Assembly (NCBI GenBank): GCA_964575185.1
Contig: CAZNPW010000006.1
Location: 24,865 to 88,864, forward strand
DNA length: 64,000 nucleotides
Direction: 5' to 3'
Source: CAZNPW01 sp964575185
GTDB lineage: Bacteria > Pseudomonadota > Alphaproteobacteria > Rhodobacterales > Rhodobacteraceae
Shown here one piece after another: positions 1 to 6,982 of the stretch. Under the pieces are notes generated by a model. That model saw only the letters and a program-made list of their open reading frames with translations. It was not told where the DNA came from and did no database searches. Positions within the stretch are counted from its first letter, which is position 1, and every line of letters starts with the position of its first letter. Position numbers and translations under genes: made by a program.

Positions 1-746
1 ACTCCCTCGCGCCGCTCCTTCCCTTCCTCGCCCCGCACTACCGCTGCCGCGTCCCCGACCTCCCCGGCCAGGGCTTTTCGCGCCGTCAGGGGCAATCCTT
101 CGGCCTGGACGCCATGGCCGCCGACCTGAAAACCCTGATCGCCGACCAGGGCTGGCGTCCCGCCGCGATCCTCGGCCATTCCGCCGGTGCCGCCATCGCG
201 CTGCGGCTGGCCGAGGACCTGCGCGTTCCGGTCGTCGGGATCAACGCCGCGCTCGGCACTTTCGACGGCCTCGCGGGCATCCTCTTCCCGGCGCTCGCCC
301 GCGGCCTCGCGCTGATCCCCTTCCTGCCCGCGGCGATCAGCGGCCTCTGGGGCAACCCCGCCCGCGTGGCGCAGCTCCTCGCCTCCACCGGGTCGAGGAT
401 CGGCCCCGAGGGTCAGCGCCAGTATCTCGCGCTCGTCCGCACCTCGGCCCATGTCGCGGGCACCCTCGGCATGATGAGCCAGTGGAACCTCACCCCGCTC
501 GTCGCCCGCCTGCCCGCGCTCGACGTGCCGGTCCTGCTCCTGACCGGCCACCGCGACACCACCGTCCCGCCCCGCGTCTCGCGCAGCGCCGCGTCCCGCC
601 TGCCCCAGGGCGCGTGGCTGGACCTGCCCGGCCACGGCCACCTGATCCACGAGGAAGCCCCGGCCGCGGTCGCCGCCGCCGTCCTGCCCTGGCTCGCCGC
701 GCGCCTGCCCGGACCCGATTCGCCCGACGTGGTCAACGCGCCCTGA
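1..746 (+). CDS. bchO: BchO-like alpha/beta hydrolase (3' part; start lies before the window)
   Basis: The reading frame is open from the first bases (codons from base 3), so the gene begins upstream. The visible product has the alpha/beta hydrolase order: DLPGQGFS oxyanion-strand region, nucleophile elbow GHSAG, an Asp-containing LTGHRD segment and a C-terminal GHGHLIHEE with the catalytic His. The wording GHSAGAAIALRLAE, followed by a GINAALGTFDGLAG-type stretch and MMSQWNL, is what I know from BchO, the putative magnesium-chelatase accessory protein usually found after bchI and bchD. If right, it acts around Mg insertion into protoporphyrin in bacteriochlorophyll synthesis, although its exact reaction is not established. 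A generic hydrolase is the alternative; the missing upstream genes would decide. Confidence 0.72.
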   Translation, partial: SLAPLLPFLAPHYRCRVPDLPGQGFSRRQGQSFGLDAMAADLKTLIADQGWRPAAILGHSAGAAIALRLAEDLRVPVVGINAALGTFDGLAGILFPALARGLALIPFLPAAISGLWGNPARVAQLLASTGSRIGPEGQRQYLALVRTSAHVAGTLGMMSQWNLTPLVARLPALDVPVLLLTGHRDTTVPPRVSRSAASRLPQGAWLDLPGHGHLIHEEAPAAVAAAVLPWLAARLPGPDSPDVVNAP

Positions 747-753
747 ACGCCCG

Positions 754-852
754 ATGCGGAAGACAAACGGAAGACGCGCGGAAGACGCCTGGAAGACGTG
801 CGGAAGACAGCGGAAAACGCCCCGATTCAGCGGGTTGCCGCGCCGTCCTCAC
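754..852. repeat. GGAAGAC 11-bp-period repeat cassette, copy A
   Basis: GGAAGAC starts at 758, 769, 780, 791 and 802, followed by GGAAAAC at 812: six units spaced 11,11,11,11,10. A conserved tail follows (ACGCCCCGATTCAGC, then GTTGCCGC and GTCCTCAC). The same six units with identical spacing and the same tail recur at 51412-51507. The tail runs into the stop codon of the HNH gene on the minus strand (849-851), so on that strand the element begins immediately at the gene's 3' end and reads as spaced GTCTTCC blocks. The 11-bp period is not a multiple of three, which argues against a protein-coding repeat. Function unknown. Confidence 0.8.
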
Positions 853-1433
853 CCTTCCAACTCGGCATCCCAGTACAGGTAATCCAGCCAGCTGTCGTGC
901 AGGTAGTTCGGCGGAAACTTCCGCCCGTGCGCCTGCATCTCCTCCGCCGACGGCTGCCGCGGCGCCCGCGCCAGATGCAGGCCGCTGGCCTTCAGCGTCC
1001 GGTTCCCCTTGCGCAGGTTGCAGGGGCTGCAGGCCGCGACCACGTTCTCCCAGCTCGTCCGACCGCCCCGCGACCGCGGCAGCACATGGTCGAAGGTCAG
1101 GTCCCCCCGCGCGCCGCAGTACTGGCAGCAGAAGGCATCGCGCAAGAACAGGTTGAACCTTGTAAACGCGACCTTTTTCTGCGGCCGGACATAGTCCTTC
1201 AGCACCACGACCGACGGGATGCGGATCTCCGCCCGCTGGCTGCGCACGACCGCCTCGTACTCCGCCACGATCTGCACCCGGTCCAGGAAGGCGGCCTTGA
1301 TCGCCTCCTGCCAGGGCCACAGCGACAGGGGGTAGTAGGACAGCGGGCGATAGTCGGCATTCAGCACCAGCGCCGGGAAATGCTTCAGCGCCGCCGGGTC
1401 GCGCACGAACTGGTGCCTGAAGTCGCCATCCAT
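849..1433 (-). CDS. HNH endonuclease
   Basis: 194 aa. The C-terminal half carries an HNH nuclease fold with a zinc-holding double CxxC: C103-xx-C106 (CQYCG), the catalytic DH pair D115-H116 (LTFDHVLPR), N130 (SWENVV) and C135-xx-C138 (CSPCN). The N-terminal part (ALVLNADYRPLSYYPLSL) is the conserved leader of a stand-alone HNH protein that I recall as nearly universal in Rhodobacteraceae. It probably cuts or nicks DNA, but its biological role is not known; no restriction methylase or phage gene is adjacent. The ATG at 1433 keeps the family's usual length. It runs divergently from the HAD gene, and its stop codon lies inside repeat copy A. Confidence 0.85.
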   Translation of the reverse strand: MDGDFRHQFVRDPAALKHFPALVLNADYRPLSYYPLSLWPWQEAIKAAFLDRVQIVAEYEAVVRSQRAEIRIPSVVVLKDYVRPQKKVAFTRFNLFLRDAFCCQYCGARGDLTFDHVLPRSRGGRTSWENVVAACSPCNLRKGNRTLKASGLHLARAPRQPSAEEMQAHGRKFPPNYLHDSWLDYLYWDAELEG

Positions 1434-1653
1434 CGGGTCGCTGGCCTCGTCGTTCCGACCGCCTCGCGCAGGACTATATCTGGCGGCTTTGGCCTGACAA
1501 GCCCCTGCGCCTAGCGGTCACAGGCTGCCTATCCACCACAGGTGACATGCAGATGACGTCCCCTTGCCCCGCCCCCCTCTTTCCGGCTCAAATACTCCAC
1601 GGGGGGCGCGGGGGGTGTGAAACCCCCCGCCGGCCCCGCCGCGAGCGGAAGCG
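1434..1653. promoter_or_regulatory. Divergent intergenic region with a strong GC hairpin
   Basis: This 220-bp space separates the HNH gene (minus) and the HAD gene (plus), so both promoters should lie here. A perfect 8-bp inverted repeat, GCGGGGGG at 1608-1615 and CCCCCCGC at 1623-1630 with loop TGTGAAA, lies 23 bp before the HAD start. It is not followed by a T-run, so it is more likely a leader structure than a terminator. The stretch TTCCGGCTCAAATACTCC (about 1580-1598) resembles a short element that I recall recurring between Rhodobacteraceae genes. No clear -35/-10 pair can be called. Confidence 0.4.
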
Positions 1654-2343
1654 ATGCCCGGACCCAGCTTCGACCTCCTCATCCTCGACTGCGACGGCGT
1701 GCTCGTCGACAGCGAGGTCATCTCGGCCCGGATGCTGACCGCGGCGCTCGCCGACCATGGCGTGCAACTCACCCTGCCGGTCTTCACCCGCCACTTCCTC
1801 GGCCGCAGCTACCCCACCGTGCTTGCCCACATCCGCACCCGGTGGGGGGTCGAGCTGCCCGACGGGTTCGAGGCCGCCTACCGCGCCCGCCTCCTCGCCG
1901 CCTTCGACGGCGAGCTCCGGCCCATGCCCGGCGTGACCGCGATGCTCGGCGATCTCGCCCTGCCCTTCTGCCTCGCCACCTCCTCCTCGCCCGAGCGCAC
2001 CGCCCACGCGCTGCGGCTGACCGGCCTCGCCGACGCCTTCGCCGGCCGCGTCTTCACCGCGAGCGAGGTCGCGCGCGGCAAGCCCGCGCCCGACCTGTTC
2101 CTGCACGCGGCCGCGCGGATGGGGGCCAACCCCTTGCGAACGCTCGTGATCGAGGACAGCGAGACGGGGATCCGCGCCGCCCGCGCGGCGGGCATGACCG
2201 TCTGGCGCTTCACCTTCGGCAGCCACCTGAAGGGCCAGGCGCTCGATGCGCCCGCCGACGCGCAGCCCCATGCGACGCTTGCGGATTTCGCCGAAATGCG
2301 CGCCTTATGCCCGGCGCTTTTCCAGGGGCCCCATGACCGCTGA
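1654..2343 (+). CDS. HAD-superfamily phosphatase (Gph/YieH-like)
   Basis: 229 aa. All four HAD motifs are visible: motif I LDCDGVLVDSE with nucleophile D12 and acid/base D14, motif II T109-S110 (LATSSSPE), motif III K143 (GKPAPDLF) and motif IV E167-D168 (VIEDSETG). The alpha-helical cap (about residues 20-90) makes it a type C1 enzyme, so the substrate is likely a small phosphorylated sugar or sugar acid; phosphoglycolate or 6-phosphogluconate are family precedents. Its stop overlaps the start of the SorC regulator by 11 bp, so the two are translationally coupled, which suggests the phosphatase belongs to the sugar-phosphate pathway sensed by that regulator. Confidence 0.85.
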   Translation: MPGPSFDLLILDCDGVLVDSEVISARMLTAALADHGVQLTLPVFTRHFLGRSYPTVLAHIRTRWGVELPDGFEAAYRARLLAAFDGELRPMPGVTAMLGDLALPFCLATSSSPERTAHALRLTGLADAFAGRVFTASEVARGKPAPDLFLHAAARMGANPLRTLVIEDSETGIRAARAAGMTVWRFTFGSHLKGQALDAPADAQPHATLADFAEMRALCPALFQGPHDR

Positions 2344-3283
2344 CACCGACGCCAGCCCGCTCGACGACGCCGCCCGCGCCGGATGGCTCTACTACGTCGC
2401 CGGCCTGACGCAGGACCAGATCGCGGTGGAACTGGGGATCAGCCGCCAGCGGGCGCAGCGGCTGGTCGCCCGCGCGATGGCGGAACGGCTGATCCGTGTG
2501 CGGCTGGAACACCGCGTCTCGGCCTGCCTCGATCTCGAGGCCGGGCTGATGCGGCGCTTCGGCCTGCGGCTCGCCCGCGTGGCCCCCGGCCTGCCCGCGG
2601 GCCACGACCCCATCGCCGCGATCGCGCCGATGGCCGCGGCCGAGATCGAGCGCGTGCTGCGCGCCCCCGCGCCCCTGGTCATCGCGCTCGGCACCGGCCG
2701 CACCCTGCGCGCGGCGGTGGACGAGCTGACCGCGATGGAATGCGAGCAGCACCGCATCGTCAGCCTGAACGGCAACATCAGCCCCGACGGATCGGCGAGC
2801 TACTACGACGTCATCATGCGCATCGCCGACCGCGTCCGCGCGCCGCACTACCCGATGCCGATGCCGGTCATCGCCGAAAGCCTCGAGGAACGCGCGCTGT
2901 TCCACGCGCTGAAGCCCATCCAGTCGGTGCTGCAGCTGGCCGAGCGGGCGGACGTGACCTTCGTGGGCGTCGGCCAGATGTCGGACGACGCGCCGCTCTT
3001 GAAGGACGGCTTCATCACGCCCGCGGAGCTGGCCGAGATGCAGGCCGCGGGGGCGGCGGGCGAGGTCGCGGGCTGGGCCTACGACGCCGAGGGGCGCTAT
3101 CTCGATACGGCCGTCAACCGCCGCGTCGCCGGGGTGCGGGTGACGGGCGACCGTGGCCGGTCGGTGATCGCGATCGCCGCCGGGGCGCGCAAGCTGCCCG
3201 CGCTGCGGGCCGGGCTGGCGGGGCGGATCTTCAACGGCCTCGTGACCGACGAGCCGACCGCGGCCGCGCTTCTGGCGGGATGA
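2333..3283 (+). CDS. SorC/DeoR-type sugar-binding transcriptional regulator
   Basis: 316 aa from the ATG at 2333. An in-frame start at 2246 would place 29 extra codons inside the HAD gene and adds no recognisable domain. Residues about 15-50 form a helix-turn-helix (YYVAGLTQDQIAVELGISRQ then RAQRL). The remainder is the SorC-type effector domain, with a nucleotide/phosphate-loop-like ALGTGRTLRAAV segment and a TFVGVGQM motif typical of the family. SorC proteins bind phosphorylated sugars and control nearby carbohydrate genes. It is coupled to the HAD phosphatase upstream. The stop at 3281-3283 is followed directly by palindrome array 1. Confidence 0.85.
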   Translation: MTADTDASPLDDAARAGWLYYVAGLTQDQIAVELGISRQRAQRLVARAMAERLIRVRLEHRVSACLDLEAGLMRRFGLRLARVAPGLPAGHDPIAAIAPMAAAEIERVLRAPAPLVIALGTGRTLRAAVDELTAMECEQHRIVSLNGNISPDGSASYYDVIMRIADRVRAPHYPMPMPVIAESLEERALFHALKPIQSVLQLAERADVTFVGVGQMSDDAPLLKDGFITPAELAEMQAAGAAGEVAGWAYDAEGRYLDTAVNRRVAGVRVTGDRGRSVIAIAAGARKLPALRAGLAGRIFNGLVTDEPTAAALLAG

Positions 3284-3287
3284 GGTG

Positions 3288-3355
3288 CCGGTTTCTTTAA
3301 AGAAACCGGGCAAGTTCCTTGGAAGGAACTTGTCCAAATCCTTTCAAGGATTTGG
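3288..3355. repeat. Triple palindrome array 1 (convergent intergenic)
   Basis: Three consecutive inverted repeats fill the space between convergent SorC and DUF1499 genes. CCGGTTTCTTT/AAAGAAACCGG at 3288-3309 is a perfect 22-bp palindrome. CAAGTTCCTT-GG-AAGGAACTTG is at 3311-3332 and CCAAATCCTT-TC-AAGGATTTGG at 3334-3355. The core is YCTT..AAGR with different arms that always self-pair. The third repeat contains the DUF1499 stop codon (TCA on the plus strand, 3344-3346). Likely a bidirectional transcription-end structure; see arrays 2 and 3. Confidence 0.9.
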
Positions 3356-3817
3356 TGCCTGCCCCAGCGCCGCCGCCCAGGCCTCGGCGCGGGCGCGGTT
3401 CACGCCCATGTCGCGATAGCCGAAGCGAGACCGGGCGAAAAGCGTGACCGCGCTGCCGGTCGCGGTCGGCGTCACCTCGACCGTGGTGTAATCGGGATAG
3501 CCCATGATCGCCGTCCGCGTGACGAAGGTCGCGCGCGTCGCGCCCTCGGCCAGCACCGTCGTCCGCGGCCACGCCATCGCCACCGCGCGCACCCGCGCCA
3601 GCGCCTCGGCCGGCGGCAGGGCCAGCTGCACCGCGGGCGCGTCGGCCCCGTCGCGGACGAGCCAGTTGTTGGGCGCGGAGGGCTTGTCGACCGTCGCCAC
3701 CTCGACATCCCAGACCTGCGGGTCCGACGGCGCGATGCGCACCCAGGCGGCGAAGGCGACGACGGCGAGGACCGCCAGCGCCAGCATGATACCCATGATC
3801 CGCCCCACCCGTCTCAT
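3344..3817 (-). CDS. DUF1499 family protein
   Basis: 157 aa. It starts with a hydrophobic segment (about residues 8-26, MGIMLALAVLAVVAFAAWV), so it is an N-terminally anchored or exported protein. The rest is a DUF1499 domain with the recognisable ALARVRAVAMAWPRT and IMGYPDYTTVEV stretches. The biochemical role of DUF1499 is unknown. Its start overlaps the stop of the agmatinase-like gene by ATGA, making it the last gene of the long minus-strand operon. The final residues (QAPNP) are encoded by one arm of a palindrome from array 1. Confidence 0.75.
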   Translation of the reverse strand: MRRVGRIMGIMLALAVLAVVAFAAWVRIAPSDPQVWDVEVATVDKPSAPNNWLVRDGADAPAVQLALPPAEALARVRAVAMAWPRTTVLAEGATRATFVTRTAIMGYPDYTTVEVTPTATGSAVTLFARSRFGYRDMGVNRARAEAWAAALGQAPNP

Positions 3818-4773
3818 TGCCGCGACCAGTGGTAGAGGCAGATCAGCTCATAGGCCACATGCGCCCCGGCGATGGCGGTGGCCCCGGTGGTGTCGTAGGC
3901 GGGTGCCACCTCGACCACGTCGCCGCCGACCATGCGGATCCCGGCAAGGTCGCGCAAGCAAGCCCAGGCCTGCCAGCTGTGCAGCCCGCCCCAGACCGGC
4001 GTGCCGGTCCCGGGCGCGAAGGCCGGGTCGAGCGCGTCGATGTCGAAGGTGACGTAGGTGGGGCCGTCGCCGACGATCGCCTTCGCCTGCGCGACCGTAT
4101 GGGCCACGCCGCGTTCGTGCACCGTGCGGGCGTCGATGAAGCGGATGCCGAGGTCGTCCTCGCAGGTCGTGCGGATGCCGATCTGCACGCTCCGCGCCGG
4201 GTCGACCAGCCCCTGCCTCACCGCCTTGTACATGAAGGTGCCGTGGTCGATGCGGTCCATGTCGTCGTCGGGCCAGAGGTCGGAATGCGCGTCGAAGTGG
4301 ATCACCCCCAGCGGCCCGAACTTGGCGGCGTAGGCGCGCAGGATCGGCAGGGTGATGAAGTGGTCGCCGCCGAGCGTGATCGTCCCCGCCCCGGCGGCCA
4401 GGATGCCCGCGATGTGGGCGGTCAGCGCCGCCGGGAAGGCCGCGGTGCGCGCGTAGTCGAAGGCGAGGTCGCCGTAGTCGATGATGTTCATCGCCTCGAG
4501 CGGGTTGGTCGGCCAGCCGTAGGGCGGGTCGTAGGGTTGCAGGGTCGAGGCCTCGCGGATCGCGCGGGGGCCGAAGCGCGCACCGGACCGGTGCGTCACC
4601 GCCTGGTCGAAGGGCACCCCGGTGATGGCGAGGTCCACGCCCGCGAGGTCCTTCGTGTAGCTCCGCCGCAGGAACGAGACAGCACCCCCGAAGGCGTTCT
4701 CGAAGCTGTTGCCGCGCAGGCCCTTGCGGGTGAAGGCCGTGTCGACCTGCGACCGGGCGTCTTCCAGTGCCAT
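3814..4773 (-). CDS. Agmatinase-family ureohydrolase
   Basis: 319 aa with the start set at the ATG at 4773 (MALEDARSQ); an in-frame upstream start at 4893 would overlap the preceding aminotransferase gene and adds an atypical 40-residue leader. The binuclear manganese ligands of the arginase/agmatinase superfamily are present: H138 (GGDH), D161, H163 and D165 (FDAHSD), D244 and D246 (FDIDALDP). Such enzymes release urea from agmatine, guanidinobutyrate or related guanidines, or hydrolyse formimino compounds. The family cannot be resolved to a substrate by motif alone. Following an omega-aminotransferase in the same operon, it fits amine or guanidine catabolism in the LacI-controlled island. 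Confidence 0.85.
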   Translation of the reverse strand: MALEDARSQVDTAFTRKGLRGNSFENAFGGAVSFLRRSYTKDLAGVDLAITGVPFDQAVTHRSGARFGPRAIREASTLQPYDPPYGWPTNPLEAMNIIDYGDLAFDYARTAAFPAALTAHIAGILAAGAGTITLGGDHFITLPILRAYAAKFGPLGVIHFDAHSDLWPDDDMDRIDHGTFMYKAVRQGLVDPARSVQIGIRTTCEDDLGIRFIDARTVHERGVAHTVAQAKAIVGDGPTYVTFDIDALDPAFAPGTGTPVWGGLHSWQAWACLRDLAGIRMVGGDVVEVAPAYDTTGATAIAGAHVAYELICLYHWSRQ

Positions 4774-4864
4774 GCTGATGGTCCGTGCCAGGCGCGCCGT
4801 CGTCGCAGGGCCGGAGACGTCGCGGATCCGGTTGCACGGGAAGATGCCCGGCGGGGGCGCGAAG

Positions 4865-6262
4865 TCAACCCACGCGGAACCCTTCGCGGACAAGCTGGTC
4901 GGTCACCCGGGCGATGGCGCGGCCGAGCGTGTCGACCGTGAAGTCCACCTGCGCTTCGGTGACGACCAGCGGCGGGGACATCACGTTCAGGTGGCCGATC
5001 GGGCGCACCATCAGCCCCATCGCCTCGGCCGCGTCCGAGATGCGCTTGGATTCGTTCGCCTCCGCCGGCAGCAGCGCGCGGGTGGTCCTGTCGGCGACCG
5101 ATTCGATGCAGGCCATCAGGCCCATGCCCCGCACGTCGCCGACGAGCGGCAGGTCAGCGAGCGTCGCCAGCCGGTCGTTGAAGTAGCGGCCGACCCGGAC
5201 TGCGTGGGGCAAGATCCCCTCGCGCTCCATGATCGCGATGTTGGTCAGCCCGGCGGCGCAGGCGACGGGGTGGCCCGCGTAGGTGTAGCCGGAGGTGAAC
5301 CAGCGCTGCCCGCCCTCGGCCATCGCCCCCCAGATCCGGTCGGAAAAGATCACCGCGCCGAGCGGCTGGTAGCCCGAGGTCAGGCCCTTGGCGGTGCAGA
5401 TGATGTCGGGGGTCGCGCCGAACACCTCCTCTGCCGCGAACCAGGCGCCGAGGCGGCCGAAGGCGGTCACGACCTCGTCGGCGATGAAGAGGATGTCGTG
5501 GTCGCGGCAGAGCTGCGCCATGCGCGCGAGGTATCCCGGCGGGGGAACGAGGATGCCGCCCGAGGCCTGGATCGGCTCGGCGATGAAGGCGGCGAGAGTC
5601 TCGGCCCCGACGCGGGCGATCAGGGCGCGGAACTCGGCGACGAGGTGGTCGGTGAAGTCGGCCTCGGTCATGCCGTCGGGGCGGCGGTAGGTGTTCGGGG
5701 CCGACAGGTGGTGGATGCCGGTGGAGAGATAGCGGAACTCGGCGACCCGGTCGCCGTCGCGCTTGCCGACCGACTGGGTCAGGTAGGTCGACCCGTGGTA
5801 CGAGGCCTCGCGCGCGACGATCCCGGTCTTGCTCGGCTTGCCGCGGGCGTGGTGGTAGTAGCCCGCCATCCGCACCGCGGTATCGACGGCGGTGGACCCC
5901 CCGGTGGTGAAGTGCACGCGGTTCAGGTCGCCGGGCGCGAGATCGGCGAGCCGAGCGGCCAGCCGGGCGGAGGGGTCGTTCGTCATGTCGACGAAGGTGT
6001 TGGAGAAGGCCAGCCGTTCGGCCTGGTCGGCGATGGCCTGCGCCATCTCGCGCCGGCCGAGGCCGATGTTGGTGCACCACAGGCCGCCCACGGCGTCGAG
6101 GTAGCGGTTCCCCTCGGCGTCCCACAGGTAGACCCCTTCGCCGCGCGAGATGACCAGCGCGCCGTCGCGCTCGAACGGGCCGAAGGCGGTGAAGGGATGC
6201 AGCGCGTGGCGCTGGTCCATCGCGCGCAGGTCGTCGGGCGAGGGGGAGTTGGCTTGTTGCAC
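4865..6262 (-). CDS. Class III PLP-dependent aminotransferase (omega-aminotransferase)
   Basis: 465 aa, normal length for the family. The PLP lysine is K292 in CTAKGLTSGYQPLG, the cofactor-ring aspartate is D262 in IADEVVTAFGR, and the substrate-entry region is the N-terminal LWCTNIGLGR. The sequence is closest in character to omega-amino acid:pyruvate and putrescine/taurine-type aminotransferases, which move a terminal amino group to pyruvate and leave an aldehyde. It sits between an alpha/beta hydrolase and an agmatinase-like enzyme, with 30-bp and 91-bp gaps. Amino donor specificity cannot be read from sequence. Confidence 0.87.
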   Translation of the reverse strand: MQQANSPSPDDLRAMDQRHALHPFTAFGPFERDGALVISRGEGVYLWDAEGNRYLDAVGGLWCTNIGLGRREMAQAIADQAERLAFSNTFVDMTNDPSARLAARLADLAPGDLNRVHFTTGGSTAVDTAVRMAGYYHHARGKPSKTGIVAREASYHGSTYLTQSVGKRDGDRVAEFRYLSTGIHHLSAPNTYRRPDGMTEADFTDHLVAEFRALIARVGAETLAAFIAEPIQASGGILVPPPGYLARMAQLCRDHDILFIADEVVTAFGRLGAWFAAEEVFGATPDIICTAKGLTSGYQPLGAVIFSDRIWGAMAEGGQRWFTSGYTYAGHPVACAAGLTNIAIMEREGILPHAVRVGRYFNDRLATLADLPLVGDVRGMGLMACIESVADRTTRALLPAEANESKRISDAAEAMGLMVRPIGHLNVMSPPLVVTEAQVDFTVDTLGRAIARVTDQLVREGFRVG

Positions 6263-6292
6263 GGATGGATAATGACGATCGCGGGCCTTGCG

Positions 6293-6982
6293 TCAATCCG
6301 CATCCAGCCAGCGGCGGAGTTCCGCCAGCGTCGCGGCGGGCTGCTCCAGCGGCGGCAGGTGGCCCGCGCCGGGGATGACGGCCAGCCGCGACTGCGGCAT
6401 CAGCGCGTGCATCAGCTCGTGCCGGTCGCGGGGGCAGAGGCGGTCTTCCGCGCCCATCAGCACCAGCGCCGGGCCGCGATAGGCCGCCAGCGCCGCCGTC
6501 CGGTCGGCGCGGTCGCGCAGGGCCGCGGACTGGCGGGCGAAGACCGCGGGCCCGAGCGCCAGCGCCATGTCGAGGCAGAGGTCGAGGATCGTAGGGTCGG
6601 GCGGCCGGGCGAGGTAGTTCGGCTTCATCTCGTCGCGCATCACCGCGGCGAGGCCGCCCTTCAGCGCGCGCGCCACCTGCGGGGCGCGGCGGGCCTGGAC
6701 CTCTGCCGCCTCGGCCAGCGGGTTGGTGTCGAGAAGCGCGAGCCGTGCGATCCGGTCGGGGGCCTGGGCCAGCATCTCCATCGCCACGATCCCGCCCATC
6801 GACAGCCCGGCCAGCGCGAAGCGGGGCGGCGCGTCGGCGAGGATCGCGGCGGCGATCCCCGCCGTGGTGTCGGCCTGCACCGGCAGGGCGTGCCCCACCT
6901 CGCGCGGGAACAGCGCGGCGGGCAGGCCGCCCCACATGCGCGCGTCGCACATCATGCCGGGGATCAGGAGGAGCGGCGTCAT
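6293..6982 (-). CDS. Alpha/beta-fold hydrolase
   Basis: 229 aa starting at the ATG at 6982, which overlaps the stop of the upstream MetE-like gene as ATGA. The N-terminus LLLIPGMMCDARMW contains the oxyanion-hole strand. The nucleophile elbow is GLSMGG with S61, the acid lies in LVLMGAEDRLCP and the histidine in GAGHLPPLEQP. The protein is short, with a small helical cap. It could hydrolyse an ester, lactone or enol-lactone in the pathway. Its operon position between a methyltransferase homologue and an aminotransferase is the only hint to substrate. Confidence 0.8.
   Translation of the reverse strand: MTPLLLIPGMMCDARMWGGLPAALFPREVGHALPVQADTTAGIAAAILADAPPRFALAGLSMGGIVAMEMLAQAPDRIARLALLDTNPLAEAAEVQARRAPQVARALKGGLAAVMRDEMKPNYLARPPDPTILDLCLDMALALGPAVFARQSAALRDRADRTAALAAYRGPALVLMGAEDRLCPRDRHELMHALMPQSRLAVIPGAGHLPPLEQPAATLAELRRWLDAD

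Noticed and set aside
754..852. Possible coding of the GGAAGAC repeat as an EDARKT-type peptide
   Set aside because: The 11-bp period changes frame at every unit, no start signal fits, and the peptide differs between the two copies.
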